Shown: positions 1 to 8,483 of the stretch, piece by piece
Position numbering within the stretch: the stretch's first letter is position 1
How the letters are laid out: each line of letters begins with the position of its first letter
Source of the DNA: CAYUHK01 sp964475165
GTDB taxonomy: Bacteria > Verrucomicrobiota > Kiritimatiellia > JAAZAB01
Length of the DNA: 64,000 nucleotides
Direction: 5' to 3'
Assembly: GCA_964475165.1 (NCBI GenBank)
Contig: CAYYVN010000002.1
Span: 1 to 64,000 of the forward strand
Position numbers and translations under genes: made by a program
Notes under the pieces: generated by a model
Told to the model about the DNA's origin: nothing
What the model saw: the letters and a program-made list of their open reading frames with translations, nothing else
Databases searched by the model: none

Positions 1-168
1 CAGGTGCAGGGCTTCGAGCCCAGGCTCAACGCCATGCGCAGGGAGATGAGAATCATGCAAGAGATGCTGGCGCTCACTTTCATCCGGATTGATGAAGACC
101 AGGATCTGCCCCTGCTGATCCTCGGCTTCAACCACCTTATTATCTGCGAGTAGATAGCGCTTTAGCAT
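1..168 (-). CDS. CorA-like metal ion transporter, N-terminal fragment (runs off window)
   Basis: Reading the minus strand from an ATG at 168 gives 56 uninterrupted codons to the window edge. The peptide starts MLKRYLLADNKVVEAEDQQG and continues with a segment of the form INPDESERQHLLHDSHLPAH. An opening of short charged strands followed by an N-P-x-E-x-E-x-x-x-L block resembles the cytoplasmic funnel domain of CorA-family magnesium/metal transporters. The membrane part and the GMN signature lie outside the window, so this is a resemblance and not proof. The ribosome-binding site is weak. The gene is divergent from tsaB. Confidence 0.4.
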   Translation of the reverse strand, partial: MLKRYLLADNKVVEAEDQQGQILVFINPDESERQHLLHDSHLPAHGVEPGLEALHL

Positions 169-229
169 TGGAAGTCCACACCTATGTATGCTTAACTGTC
201 TTGGGCCCCAGAACGCCATCCTTTGTAAG

Positions 230-258
230 TTAATTATCGAATGAAGTCAATTTATAAA
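230..258 (+). promoter_or_regulatory. Putative sigma-70 promoter for tsaB
   Basis: TTAATT (230-235) and TATAAA (253-258) are separated by 17 bases and lie just before a good ribosome-binding site (GGAGAGG, about 267-273) and the tsaB ATG at 279. The implied leader is very short. Prediction from sequence only. Confidence 0.4.
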
Positions 259-278
259 TCCGGTCTTGGAGAGGTGCC

Positions 279-1004
279 ATGCTGCTTTTGGCTCTAGAGC
301 AATCGTCGCCGCAGGGCAGTGTGGCCCTGCTGGAAGATGCCCGCCTGCTGGGCCAGTTGAGCTGGCCGGATGAGCGGCGTCAGCAGAGCCGGCAGCTGCT
401 CAACCATTTGCGCCTTTTATTGGAACAGACGGCGGTGGCCGTCGAGCAGATTGATGTTATTGCCGTGGGCTTGGGCCCAGGATCCTATAGCGGTTTACGC
501 GTGGCGCTGGCTGTGGCCCAGGGCTTGGCCCTGCCGGATGGCCGTCGGATTTATGGCCTCAGCAGCGCCTGGGCTCTGGCCGAGGATTTTTTGATGGCGG
601 AGCCGGAGGCTTCCGCGATGATCATTGGCGATGCTCGCCGGCAACATTTGTGGGCGCGTGTTTTCAAACGCCTACCCGGGCGGCGGGTAGCGGCCCTTAC
701 GCCTTGGTTATTGCCGCGGCCGGAAGATCTGGCGGCGCTCTCCGCTGCGGCCTGGCTCACACCGGATTGGGCTAGGATCGGGGCCCTTTTGCGGGCCCAG
801 GCTGCGGAGAGCGTGCGCCTCTTGGAGGGCGCGCGTGTGCCCACGGCCGCCATGGTGGGGCTGAGCGCCTGGCGGCGCCTGCAGTCTGGCCTGCCTTCCG
901 AAACCTTGGCGCCGATTTATTTGCATAGCGCCGTGGCCAAGCCTCCCGCATCCGCCGCGGCCTTCTGCCCAGGATCCCAGCCCCGCGGGTCAGCAACAAA
1001 ATAG
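279..1004 (+). CDS. tsaB: tRNA threonylcarbamoyladenosine biosynthesis protein TsaB
   Basis: This is the non-catalytic partner of TsaD (with TsaE) in making t6A at position 37 of ANN-decoding tRNAs, a cytoplasmic reaction. The 241-residue length fits the family. The ASKHA-fold start LLALEQSSPQGSVALLED and the family signature GLGPGSYSGLRVALA (about residues 64-78) are clear. The C-terminal third is less conserved, as is usual for TsaB. The ATG at 279 has a GGAGAGG ribosome-binding site. It is followed after 79 bases by the phospholipid genes and probably has its own promoter. No tsaD, tsaE or rimI is adjacent here. Confidence 0.93.
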   Translation: MLLLALEQSSPQGSVALLEDARLLGQLSWPDERRQQSRQLLNHLRLLLEQTAVAVEQIDVIAVGLGPGSYSGLRVALAVAQGLALPDGRRIYGLSSAWALAEDFLMAEPEASAMIIGDARRQHLWARVFKRLPGRRVAALTPWLLPRPEDLAALSAAAWLTPDWARIGALLRAQAAESVRLLEGARVPTAAMVGLSAWRRLQSGLPSETLAPIYLHSAVAKPPASAAAFCPGSQPRGSATK

Positions 1005-1054
1005 CGGCTTGCAACTCTTTCTGGGAATTGAGAAACTAAGGGAAATTTTCGGTC

Positions 1055-1060
1055 TATAAT
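1055..1060 (+). promoter_or_regulatory. Possible -10 box before psd
   Basis: A perfect TATAAT lies 24 bases before the psd ATG in the 79-base tsaB-psd gap. No good -35 hexamer sits at 16-18 bases upstream (TTGAGA is about 21 away), so promoter activity is uncertain. Confidence 0.3.
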
Positions 1061-1083
1061 CTGTGGTGCAATAAAGGTTTTTG

Positions 1084-1779
1084 ATGGCGATTCCTATAGC
1101 CAAGGAAGTGTTGCCCTTTTTGATGGGGAGCTTGCTGCTCTTTGGAGGCTTGGGCCTCTGCTGCTGGTGGTTGCAATGGCGCCGGCTGGCTGGTCTCAGC
1201 TTTGTGCTGGCGCTGGTGGCGGCTGGCTATATGTTATATTTTTTCCGGGATCCGGAACGGTTGCCTCCGCCGCATCCGGCCTGCGTGGTGGCCGGCGCCG
1301 ATGGCCAGATCATGGCCGTGCAGAGCGTGCCAGAAAACACCTTCTTGAACACGGAGACGGTGCGGATCAGCATCTTTTTAAGCCTATTCGATGTGCATGT
1401 TAATCGGGCGCCCATTGCGGGGCGCGTCGCTTTTTTGAATTATTATCCCGGGAGACGCTATTGCACCTTTCAAGAAAAATCCTCCCTCTATAATCAGCAT
1501 AGTGCCATCCTGATCGAAGGCGAGCACACGCGCTGTTTGGTTAAGCAGATCGTGGGGCCGGTGGCGCGCCGGGTGGTCTATTGGCTGCATTTGGATCAAC
1601 AGCTGGCCCAAGGCGAGCGGATCGGGATGATGAAGTTTGGTTCTCGCTTGGATATCTATCTGCCGCAAGCGGATGTGGAAGTTCTGGTGCGCAAGGGCGA
1701 TAAAGTGCAGGCGGGGCGTTCGATTATCGCCATTCTGCGTCAGCATCCAGAGCTCAACGCATTTGGAGAACAACCATGA
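1084..1779 (+). CDS. psd: Phosphatidylserine decarboxylase, compact archaeal-type
   Basis: It converts phosphatidylserine to phosphatidylethanolamine at the inner membrane. The 231-residue product has two N-terminal hydrophobic segments (about 10-30 and 37-54). These are followed by the family core RDPER, GADGQIM, FLSLFDVHVNRAP and the self-cleavage region MMKFGSR, where cleavage between Gly186 and Ser187 would generate the pyruvoyl group. The length and FGSR motif match the short PSD subfamily shared with archaea and many bacteria, not the longer E. coli enzyme with LGST. An in-frame TTG precedes the ATG by one codon; ATG 1084 with AAAGG upstream is preferred. The stop overlaps the pssA start (ATGA), so the enzymes of two consecutive steps are coupled. 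Confidence 0.93.
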   Translation: MAIPIAKEVLPFLMGSLLLFGGLGLCCWWLQWRRLAGLSFVLALVAAGYMLYFFRDPERLPPPHPACVVAGADGQIMAVQSVPENTFLNTETVRISIFLSLFDVHVNRAPIAGRVAFLNYYPGRRYCTFQEKSSLYNQHSAILIEGEHTRCLVKQIVGPVARRVVYWLHLDQQLAQGERIGMMKFGSRLDIYLPQADVEVLVRKGDKVQAGRSIIAILRQHPELNAFGEQP

Positions 1780-2564
1780 CTTGGCGCCAGATCCTGCCGA
1801 CGCTCATTACGCTGATCGCGATGCTCTGCGGTTTCTTCAGTATTTTATTGGCCTTGGAAGGCCAGGAAAACTTCTTACGTTCAGCGCAGTTCATCATGCT
1901 GGCCTTGGTGCTGGATGGCTTCGATGGCAATCTGGCCCGGCTGCTGAAGGGCACCAGCGCCTTTGGCGCCGAGCTGGATACCTATGTGGATTTAACCGCC
2001 TTCGGCCTGGCGCCAGCCATTCTCATCTATCAGGTGACTCTGGAGCGGCATGTGGATTGGCGGGTGCTGATGACAGCCATGGTGGTGCTTTCGGGCGTTA
2101 TTCGCCTGGCGCGTTTCAAGGTTAAGGATCCCCTGCGCGGGCAGGCGGGTTATTGTGGCCTGCCGATCACAGCCAGCGCTGGCTGGGTGGCGCTCTTCGT
2201 GTTTTTAAGCGAGCTCAAACAATTCGGCGAGTTTTTTCGCCTGGGTCAGGGGCCGGTGGGCGTCTTCTTCCTGGTGGGCGTGATGGTCATGATCACGCTG
2301 CAGGTCTCCAATGTGCGCTATCCTAAACCCAGCAAGTTCTTGGGGGTCTTCATTCCCTGGGTGTTGCTGGTGGCCCTGCTCTTTTATCATCAGCATAACA
2401 TCTCTTCCGCAGCGGCTTTGGCCATGCTGATCCTGGGCCTGGGCTATGTTATTTTCGGGCCATTATTTGTTAAGCTGGCTCAACAGCCGCCGGGGCTATG
2501 TTTGTTTCCCGCTGGCGCGGAAGAAACCCTTGAAAAAGCCAATCGGATCAGCCAGGAGTATTGA
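1776..2564 (+). CDS. pssA: CDP-diacylglycerol-serine O-phosphatidyltransferase
   Basis: It makes phosphatidylserine from CDP-diacylglycerol and serine, the substrate for the decarboxylase encoded just upstream. The complete CDP-alcohol phosphotransferase signature D-G-x2-A-R-x8-G-x3-D-x3-D runs from Asp50 to Asp72 (DGNLAR ... GAELDTYVD). About eight hydrophobic membrane segments fit the type II PssA family, and 262 residues is a normal length. It starts by a 4-base ATGA overlap with psd, and its stop overlaps the start of the next gene by one base (TGATG). The soluble tail after about residue 230 is not conserved. Confidence 0.93.
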   Translation: MTWRQILPTLITLIAMLCGFFSILLALEGQENFLRSAQFIMLALVLDGFDGNLARLLKGTSAFGAELDTYVDLTAFGLAPAILIYQVTLERHVDWRVLMTAMVVLSGVIRLARFKVKDPLRGQAGYCGLPITASAGWVALFVFLSELKQFGEFFRLGQGPVGVFFLVGVMVMITLQVSNVRYPKPSKFLGVFIPWVLLVALLFYHQHNISSAAALAMLILGLGYVIFGPLFVKLAQQPPGLCLFPAGAEETLEKANRISQEY

Positions 2565-3322
2565 TGAAGGGATCCAATCCAGATGCCGCCGTGGCCTTGG
2601 ATGGGGTTATGGAGCAAATCATCCAGTATGTGGAAAGCTTGCAGGATGAGGGGCAGGATCGCCTGGAGCTGACGCCGCAAGCATCCGCCGCGGCCTCAGC
2701 GGCGGCCGCGAACCTGCCGGGTGCCGCCGGGCCGGAGCAATTAGCGGAGCTTGCCGCCCAGATTGCAGCTTGCAAACGTTGCGCTCTGCATGCCCAAAGA
2801 ACCAAAACCGTGCCGGGCCAGGGGGCTTGGCGCCCGGAGGTGATGTTCATCGGCGAGGGGCCGGGTGCCGATGAGGATCGGCAGGGCATCGCCTTTGTGG
2901 GGCGGGCCGGTCAGTTGCTCACGCGGCTGATCACGCGCATGGGCTATCGGCGTGAAGATGTCTTTATTGCCAATGTGGTCAAGTGCCGTCCGCCAGAGAA
3001 CCGCAAGCCTTTACCGGAAGAAATGGCCGCTTGCTTGCCATATCTCAAAGCTCAAATTGCGGTTTTGGAGCCGCGGGTGATCGTCACCCTGGGGGCCACG
3101 GCCTTGGAGGGGGTTGTGGCTGGTCTGGGCAAGGTGGCCATCAGCCGTTTGCGCGGCCAATGGCTCGCCTATGAGGGCATTCCGCTCATGCCGACTTTTC
3201 ATCCTTCCTATTTGCTGCGCAATCAAGCGGCTATGTGGGATGTCTGGAGCGATATGCAGGCGGTGCTCAAACACCTGGGGCGCAAGCCGCCCCCCAGCAA
3301 AAGGGCGGCGGCACCCGCATAG
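2564..3322 (+). CDS. Uracil-DNA glycosylase, family 4 (Fe-S type)
   Basis: This enzyme excises uracil from DNA in base-excision repair. The core has FIGEGPGADEDRQG followed by FVGRAGQLL, TLGATAL and the C-terminal FHPSYLLR motif, all typical of family 4/5 UDGs. Cysteines in CKRCALH, VKCRPPENR and AACLPYL are placed to ligate the [4Fe-4S] cluster. An Ala-rich N-terminal extension of about 65 residues precedes the catalytic domain, a common variable feature. The ATG at 2564 overlaps the pssA stop by one base; a TTG one codon earlier is less likely. It faces the convergent HAD gene with only 5 bases between stops. Why a repair enzyme rides with phospholipid genes is not evident. Confidence 0.9.
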   Translation: MKGSNPDAAVALDGVMEQIIQYVESLQDEGQDRLELTPQASAAASAAAANLPGAAGPEQLAELAAQIAACKRCALHAQRTKTVPGQGAWRPEVMFIGEGPGADEDRQGIAFVGRAGQLLTRLITRMGYRREDVFIANVVKCRPPENRKPLPEEMAACLPYLKAQIAVLEPRVIVTLGATALEGVVAGLGKVAISRLRGQWLAYEGIPLMPTFHPSYLLRNQAAMWDVWSDMQAVLKHLGRKPPPSKRAAAPA

Positions 3323-3327
3323 GCTGC

Positions 3328-4245
3328 TCAAGCGCTCTGTACCGGATTGCTTTGCCAGGGCGGCTGTTCAGGCAGAAGCTTCTCAAAATCCGCAATGCGG
3401 GCGGCCTCATAGTCTCCGCCATAGGTATGCGCTAGAAACATGGCGTAGGCTTCATGATAAAAGCGTTCCCAGGATTGCACCTCTTGCCCGGGATTGATGG
3501 GATAAAAATGAGCGTGAATGGCCCGCGCTGCGGCTAAATCTCCGGGCGCATCACCGATCATCAGGATATCAGCGGGAGCATAGCGCCCGCCGGTGGCCAG
3601 CTGCAAATGCTCGGTTTTGGTGCCCAGTTCCTGGCCGGCAATAACTTGCACATATTGCAGCAGATCATGCTGTTGCCATTCGCGAATCAGAGCCTCACTG
3701 GGTGTCTGGGAAACACAGATGGCATCGGAGTTCTCCTGGATTTTACGCAGGCTTTCCAGTACCCAGCGATAGGGCGGCACATTGGTCACCGTTTGCGCGA
3801 TATCCGCATTGACAGCCTTGCTCCATTTCAAGACGAAGGCCAGTTCGGCATCGCCGGTTTCCAGCACGGCCTTTTCGAGGCTGGGATTGCCCAAGGGCTG
3901 GCCGGAAGCGATGAATTTTTTGAGCGCGGGCAGTTGGGGAATGCTGATGCCGCTGGCGATTACTTCGGGGCGCTCGCGCAGCAGGTCAAAGGTCATCGCC
4001 AAGCAGGGGAAACGATTGGTGCCGCGATACTTGGAATAGAGGTTGATGAACTCTGCGGTTTGACGGACATATTTCTCGAGGGGTTGCAGACCCCAGTGCG
4101 AGATGATCAGTTTATGAAAACATTTTTTCTGCTTGATTTCCATGGTATCGAAAATGCAGCCGTCGGAATCGATGCCCACGAAGCTGGTATGTTTAGGTTG
4201 CAGGTCGCTCAAATCTTGCCGACTGAATTCGATGGCTTTGCTCAT
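3328..4245 (-). CDS. HAD-superfamily hydrolase
   Basis: This 305-residue protein has the HAD nucleophile motif VGIDSDGCIFDT (Asp26, Asp28) and a C-terminal acidic motif LMIGDAPGDLAAARA, so phosphatase or phosphomutase-type chemistry is expected. A large insertion between them (roughly residues 45-190) forms the cap domain and carries no motif I recognise. The substrate is unknown. The ATG at 4245 is supported by a purine-rich ribosome-binding site (GAGAGGAGAG); an upstream TTG at 4263 is not needed. It lies 119 bases downstream of gnd on the same strand, so a role with a sugar phosphate is possible but unproven. Confidence 0.8.
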   Translation of the reverse strand: MSKAIEFSRQDLSDLQPKHTSFVGIDSDGCIFDTMEIKQKKCFHKLIISHWGLQPLEKYVRQTAEFINLYSKYRGTNRFPCLAMTFDLLRERPEVIASGISIPQLPALKKFIASGQPLGNPSLEKAVLETGDAELAFVLKWSKAVNADIAQTVTNVPPYRWVLESLRKIQENSDAICVSQTPSEALIREWQQHDLLQYVQVIAGQELGTKTEHLQLATGGRYAPADILMIGDAPGDLAAARAIHAHFYPINPGQEVQSWERFYHEAYAMFLAHTYGGDYEAARIADFEKLLPEQPPWQSNPVQSA

Positions 4246-4364
4246 GCTGACTCTCCTCTCCAAGGGGCTGGTGCCCGCAAGCTAAATCCGCGTCATTTTT
4301 TTTGCTAATAGCCCCTGGCAGTGAAGCGGGGTGTTGGCCAGACGCCGCCGCGGCGCTGGCTCGC

Positions 4365-5783
4365 CTATGCCAGCCACTCGGTATGAAACATCTCACCGCG
4401 CGGCCGATCGAGGCGTTCATAAGTATGGGCGCCGAAATAATCGCGCTGAGCCTGCAGGAGATTGGCCGGCAGGCGCGCGCTACGATAGCTGTCAAAGTAA
4501 GCCAGTGCCGAGCTGAAAGCGGGCAGCGGAATGCCCAGGCGCGCGGCCTCGCGCACCACCTTGCGCAGGCTGCTTTGATTTTTTTTGAGCACGCTCCGAA
4601 AGTAGCGGTCGAGCATCAGGTTGGGCAGGTCGGGGCGGCGCGCGAAGGCTTCTTTGATCTTATCCAAAAAGCGGGCGCGAATGATGCAGCCCCCGCGCCA
4701 AATGAGGGCAATCTGACCGAAGTGCAAATCCCATTGATATTCATGGGCGGCCGCCGCCAGCAGGGCGAAGCCTTGGGCATAGGAGCAGATTTTGGCTGCG
4801 TATAGCGCGCGGCGCAGCGTTTCCACGAAGGCTGGGCGCGCACCGCGGAACTGAGCGCGCGGACCAGGCAAGCTGGGCGCCGCGGCTACGCGCTCTTCTT
4901 TAAGCGCCGACATGCAGCGCGCAAAAACGGCTTCGGCGATGGTTGGCGCCGGCACGCCCAAATCCAGGGCCGCTACGCTGGTCCATTTGCCGGTGCCTTT
5001 TTGGCCAGCAGTATCCAGGATAACATCCACCAGGGGGCGCCCGGTTTGCGGATCAGTTTTGGCTAGGATATCCGCCGTGATCTGGATCAGGTATGAATCC
5101 AGCTCACCCTCATTCCATTGCTGAAAGATCTGCTGCATTTCCGGAGGTTGCAGTCCCAAAGCCTGGCTCAACATCTGATAGGCTTCGCCAATCAATTGCA
5201 TGTCGCCATATTCAATGCCGTTATGCACCATCTTAACAAAATGCCCGGCGCCGTCATTGCCGATCCATTCGCAGCAGGGGGTGCCATCATCCACCTTGGC
5301 GCAAATTTGCTGAAAGATATCTTTGACATGCGGCCAGGCCTCCGGCGCGCCGCCGGGCATCAAGCTGGGGCCTTTAAGGGCGCCCTCTTCACCGCCCGAA
5401 ACCCCCGTGCCAATGAACAGAAGTCCCCGGCTTGCCAAGGTTTTATGGCGGCGGATCGTATCGGAAAAATGCGAATTACCGCCGTCAATAATGATATCAC
5501 CCGGCTCCAAGAGGGGCACCAATTGATCGATGTATTCATCCACCGGTCGGCCGGCCTTAACCATCAAGAGCAGGCGGCGGGGTTTTCTGAGGTTGGCGGT
5601 TAATTCCTGTAAAGAGCGGGCGCCAATGAACTTTTGGCCTAGCCCGCGGCCGCCGATAAAATCATCCATTTTGGTAGTGGTGCGGTTGAAGACGGCCACG
5701 GTGAAGCCGCGGCTTTCCATGTTGAGCGCCAGATTCTCACCCATGACCGCCAGTCCAATTAATCCGATATCAGCCAGATTCAT
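4365..5783 (-). CDS. gnd: 6-phosphogluconate dehydrogenase, decarboxylating
   Basis: It oxidises 6-phosphogluconate to ribulose 5-phosphate with CO2 release in the oxidative pentose phosphate pathway. The 472-residue length is full. The Rossmann start IGLIGLAVMGENLALNM, the GTGVSGGEEGALKGPSLMPGG region (about 129-149), the catalytic KMVHNGIEYGDMQL (about 185-198) and the C-terminal YERLDRPRGEMFHTEW tail are all present. The NRTTTK stretch after the second strand matches NADP-preferring enzymes. The ribosome-binding site is GGGGAG, 8 bases before ATG. It is divergent from argC and co-oriented with the HAD gene. Confidence 0.96.
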   Translation of the reverse strand: MNLADIGLIGLAVMGENLALNMESRGFTVAVFNRTTTKMDDFIGGRGLGQKFIGARSLQELTANLRKPRRLLLMVKAGRPVDEYIDQLVPLLEPGDIIIDGGNSHFSDTIRRHKTLASRGLLFIGTGVSGGEEGALKGPSLMPGGAPEAWPHVKDIFQQICAKVDDGTPCCEWIGNDGAGHFVKMVHNGIEYGDMQLIGEAYQMLSQALGLQPPEMQQIFQQWNEGELDSYLIQITADILAKTDPQTGRPLVDVILDTAGQKGTGKWTSVAALDLGVPAPTIAEAVFARCMSALKEERVAAAPSLPGPRAQFRGARPAFVETLRRALYAAKICSYAQGFALLAAAAHEYQWDLHFGQIALIWRGGCIIRARFLDKIKEAFARRPDLPNLMLDRYFRSVLKKNQSSLRKVVREAARLGIPLPAFSSALAYFDSYRSARLPANLLQAQRDYFGAHTYERLDRPRGEMFHTEWLA

Positions 5784-5882
5784 GTTTATTCTCCCCAGGA
5801 TGGTTGCTTGAGCCGGTGCCAGCCTTCTCTTTTAAGGAAAAATTTGCGGAATGCAAGGAAATAAACGGCGCCGGGCGCCTTC

Positions 5883-5912
5883 TTGACAGCCGCGCGGCCT
5901 TTGGTCTACTAT
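5883..5912 (+). promoter_or_regulatory. Putative sigma-70 promoter for argC-mur operon
   Basis: Perfect -35 TTGACA (5883-5888), 18-base spacer and -10 TACTAT (5907-5912) precede the argC ATG by about 58 bases in the 187-base gnd/argC divergent region. One of the best promoter matches in the window. I see no clear ArgR-box pair. Confidence 0.6.
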
Positions 5913-5970
5913 CAGCGGCGCCCTCAGGTGGCTGATCGCGAGGGCGGGAACCAACCGGGAGAAATACTTT

Positions 5971-7029
5971 ATGATCAAAGTTAAAATCATTGGCGCGGGC
6001 GGTTACGGCGGGGTGGGGATCACGGAATTGTTGCTGGGACACCCCCAGGCCAGCATCGCCTGTCTGGTGGATGTGGCTGATGTCGGCGTGCCGCTCAGCA
6101 AGCTCTATCCACACTTAACCGGCTTCTGTGATCTGCCGCTCCTGGGCGCCACGGATCCGCGCGCGCAGGAACCGGTGGATGTTGTTTTCATGGCCACGCC
6201 AGATGGAGTGGGCATGCGCCTGGCACCCAGCGAACTGGCGGCGGGCGCCAAGGTGGTGGATTACAGCGGCGATTTTCGCTTTAATACTCCCGCCAGCTAC
6301 AGCGAGTATGCCACGCGTATCGGGCGCGATCCCATCCACGCCGCGCCGCAATTGCTCCCGCAGGCTGTTTATGGATTAACAGAACTGCACCGTCAGCAAC
6401 TGGGCCCTCAAACCAAAGTGGTCGGTAATCCCGGCTGTTTTGCGGTCAGTTGTATTCTGGGTCTGGCGCCAGCCGTCAAGCATGCTCTCATTCAGCTGAG
6501 CAGCATTATTTGCGACTGCAAGACTGGCGTCTCCGGTGCCGGCAAGAAGCCTTCGCCGGCTTTTCATTTTCCGGCCCGCTACGACCATATGAATGCCTAT
6601 AAACTGGCCGGGCATCAGCATGTGTGCGAGATTGAGCGCGAGCTGGGCTTACTGGCCGGGGCTGACTTGAAAATAACTTTCACCGCCCAAGTGGTGCCGG
6701 TTTGCCGAGGCATCATGTCGACATTATATGCCGAATTGGCTCCCGGCCGCTCGGCCGCTGATGTGGCGGCTGCCTACCAGGATTTTTATGGCGGACAACC
6801 CTTCGTGCGTTTATTTGAGCATGATGCCGGCGTGGGTTCGGCGCATGTCCGCGGCACCAATTATTGTAATTTGATCGTAGATGTAGATGCCCGCACCAAT
6901 AAGTTGCGGGTTATTTCTCATATCGATAACCTCATCAAAGGCCAGGCCGGTTCCGCCCTGCAAAATATGAATTTGCTGTTTGGCATTCCGGAAACGGCGG
7001 GGCTCGATCAGCCCGGTAGGTATCCCTGA
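5971..7029 (+). CDS. argC: N-acetyl-gamma-glutamyl-phosphate reductase
   Basis: The third step of arginine synthesis: NADPH-dependent reduction of N-acetylglutamyl phosphate to the semialdehyde. The 352-residue protein has the nucleotide-binding start IIGAGGYGGVGITELLLGHP and the active-site motif VVGNPGCFAVSCILGLAP with its catalytic cysteine. ITFTAQVVPVCRGIMSTLY is the conserved C-terminal-half strand containing the usual PV.RG.. pattern. The start ATG at 5971 follows a GGGAGAAA ribosome-binding site. No other arg genes are adjacent; instead the stop overlaps the next start by one base (TGATG), coupling it to a Mur ligase. Confidence 0.95.
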   Translation: MIKVKIIGAGGYGGVGITELLLGHPQASIACLVDVADVGVPLSKLYPHLTGFCDLPLLGATDPRAQEPVDVVFMATPDGVGMRLAPSELAAGAKVVDYSGDFRFNTPASYSEYATRIGRDPIHAAPQLLPQAVYGLTELHRQQLGPQTKVVGNPGCFAVSCILGLAPAVKHALIQLSSIICDCKTGVSGAGKKPSPAFHFPARYDHMNAYKLAGHQHVCEIERELGLLAGADLKITFTAQVVPVCRGIMSTLYAELAPGRSAADVAAAYQDFYGGQPFVRLFEHDAGVGSAHVRGTNYCNLIVDVDARTNKLRVISHIDNLIKGQAGSALQNMNLLFGIPETAGLDQPGRYP

Positions 7030-8483
7030 TGGCAGGCAGTCATCTTTCGCAGTGGCGTTGGTCCGCTTTGCGTCCACCGGCCCATCTGCATCTGGTGGGC
7101 GTGGCCGGGGTGGGCATGAGCGCCTTGGCGCAAGTGCTGCTGGCGCAGGGGTTCAAGGTGACCGGCTCGGATCGCCACCTCGATGCCGGGCAATCCCTGC
7201 CCGTGCTGCATAAATTACGCCGGGCCGGCGTCACTCTGCTGCCCCAAAATGGTTCCGCCATCCATCCGACCACCAGTGCGGTGGTGGTCAGCACGGCCAT
7301 TGAGCCGGCCAATCCGGATCTGGCCGCCGCCCATAGCTCCGGCCGGCCCGTGATTCATCGCGCCACTATGCTGGCGCACTTATCGCTCACGGCCACTACC
7401 CTGGCGGTGGCCGGTACGGCCGGCAAGACAACAGTCACCGGTATGATCGGCTGGGTTTTGGAGCAGGCCGGCATGGATCCGACGGTGGTTAATGGTGGCG
7501 CTGTGCTCAACTGGGTGAACGCCGAGAATATCGGCAATGTGCGTCTGGGGCGCGGGGCTATTTGGGTCTTGGAGGCCGATGAAAGCGATCGCTCCCTGCT
7601 GCAGTTTGATCCGGATTGGGCGGTCATCACCAACATATCCAAGGATCATTTCGAGGTGGATGAGCTTCAGCGCTTGTTTCATCAATTCGCCGCTCAGGTC
7701 AAGCGCGGGGTGGTGGGCTGTCTGGGCGAATCAGCCGCGCCGGCCGCCGCTTTGCAGCCGCATCTTTCGGCGCAGGGCGTGGCCTTTGATTATCGGGGTG
7801 TTAATTTCAGCGTGCCTCTGCTGGGGCGGCATAACGCGGAAAATGCATTGCATTGCGTCTTGATCTGCGAGCGCCTGGGCGTGCCGCTGCCTGATATCAG
7901 CCGCGCTTTACGCAAATTCCGTGGCATTGAGCGGCGCCTGGAGCGCGTGGGGCAAGCCAAGGACGTGGTCGTTTTTGATGATTATGCTCACAGCCCAGCC
8001 AAGATCATGGCGGCCTGGCGGGCCATCGCGCCTTATTTTCGCAGAGTGATCGCCGTCTGGCGGCCGCATGGCTACGGGCCCTTGGCCTTGATGATGAAGG
8101 AGCTGACCAATGCCTATGCCAGCGTGGCTGGCCAGCAAGATCAGGTGCTGATTTTGCCGGTGTATTATGTGGGCGGTACGGTCAAGACCACAGCCGATGC
8201 GCGTCAATTGGTGGCGCGCCTGAGGCGCCGAGGGGTCAGCGCCGAAGCCTTGCAGGGATATGATGATCTGCAGCAAAAACTGCTCGCCCGGACGCGGCCC
8301 GGCGATGCCATTTTATTCATGGGCGCTCGCGATCCCTTCCTCTCCATTTTCGCGCGCCGTTTCTTGTTGGAGCTTGATGATTTCCTGGTGCAGCGAACGC
8401 CCCGCACTGGCCGAATATCCCATAAAAATAAGGCCGCCCATCAGTCCCCAGACCACGCTGATCAGATAAACCAGCAGCGCTAG
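7029..8483 (+). CDS. Mur ligase family protein (MurC/Mpl type)
   Basis: It is predicted to ligate L-alanine (MurC) or a peptide (Mpl) to UDP-N-acetylmuramate in the cytoplasm. The order of motifs is complete: N-terminal HLVGVAGVGMSALAQ (21-35), P-loop AGTAGKTTVTG (128-138), EADESDRSLL, NISKDHF, GRHNAENAL, and the C-terminal domain start FRGIERRLERVG and DDYAHSPAKI. The later motif reads WRPHGYGPLALM in place of the FQPHRY form of typical MurC, so this may be a divergent MurC or a recycling ligase. No other dcw-cluster genes are near. The last 56 residues (from about 429) overlap the convergent flippase-like gene, and the final 30 or so look non-conserved (RTGRISHKNKAAHQSPDHAD). Confidence 0.8.
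   Translation: MAGSHLSQWRWSALRPPAHLHLVGVAGVGMSALAQVLLAQGFKVTGSDRHLDAGQSLPVLHKLRRAGVTLLPQNGSAIHPTTSAVVVSTAIEPANPDLAAAHSSGRPVIHRATMLAHLSLTATTLAVAGTAGKTTVTGMIGWVLEQAGMDPTVVNGGAVLNWVNAENIGNVRLGRGAIWVLEADESDRSLLQFDPDWAVITNISKDHFEVDELQRLFHQFAAQVKRGVVGCLGESAAPAAALQPHLSAQGVAFDYRGVNFSVPLLGRHNAENALHCVLICERLGVPLPDISRALRKFRGIERRLERVGQAKDVVVFDDYAHSPAKIMAAWRAIAPYFRRVIAVWRPHGYGPLALMMKELTNAYASVAGQQDQVLILPVYYVGGTVKTTADARQLVARLRRRGVSAEALQGYDDLQQKLLARTRPGDAILFMGARDPFLSIFARRFLLELDDFLVQRTPRTGRISHKNKAAHQSPDHADQINQQR

Noticed and set aside
3607..4308. 233-codon plus-strand frame across the HAD gene
   Set aside because: Shadow of the minus-strand HAD hydrolase, which has conserved motifs and a good ribosome-binding site.
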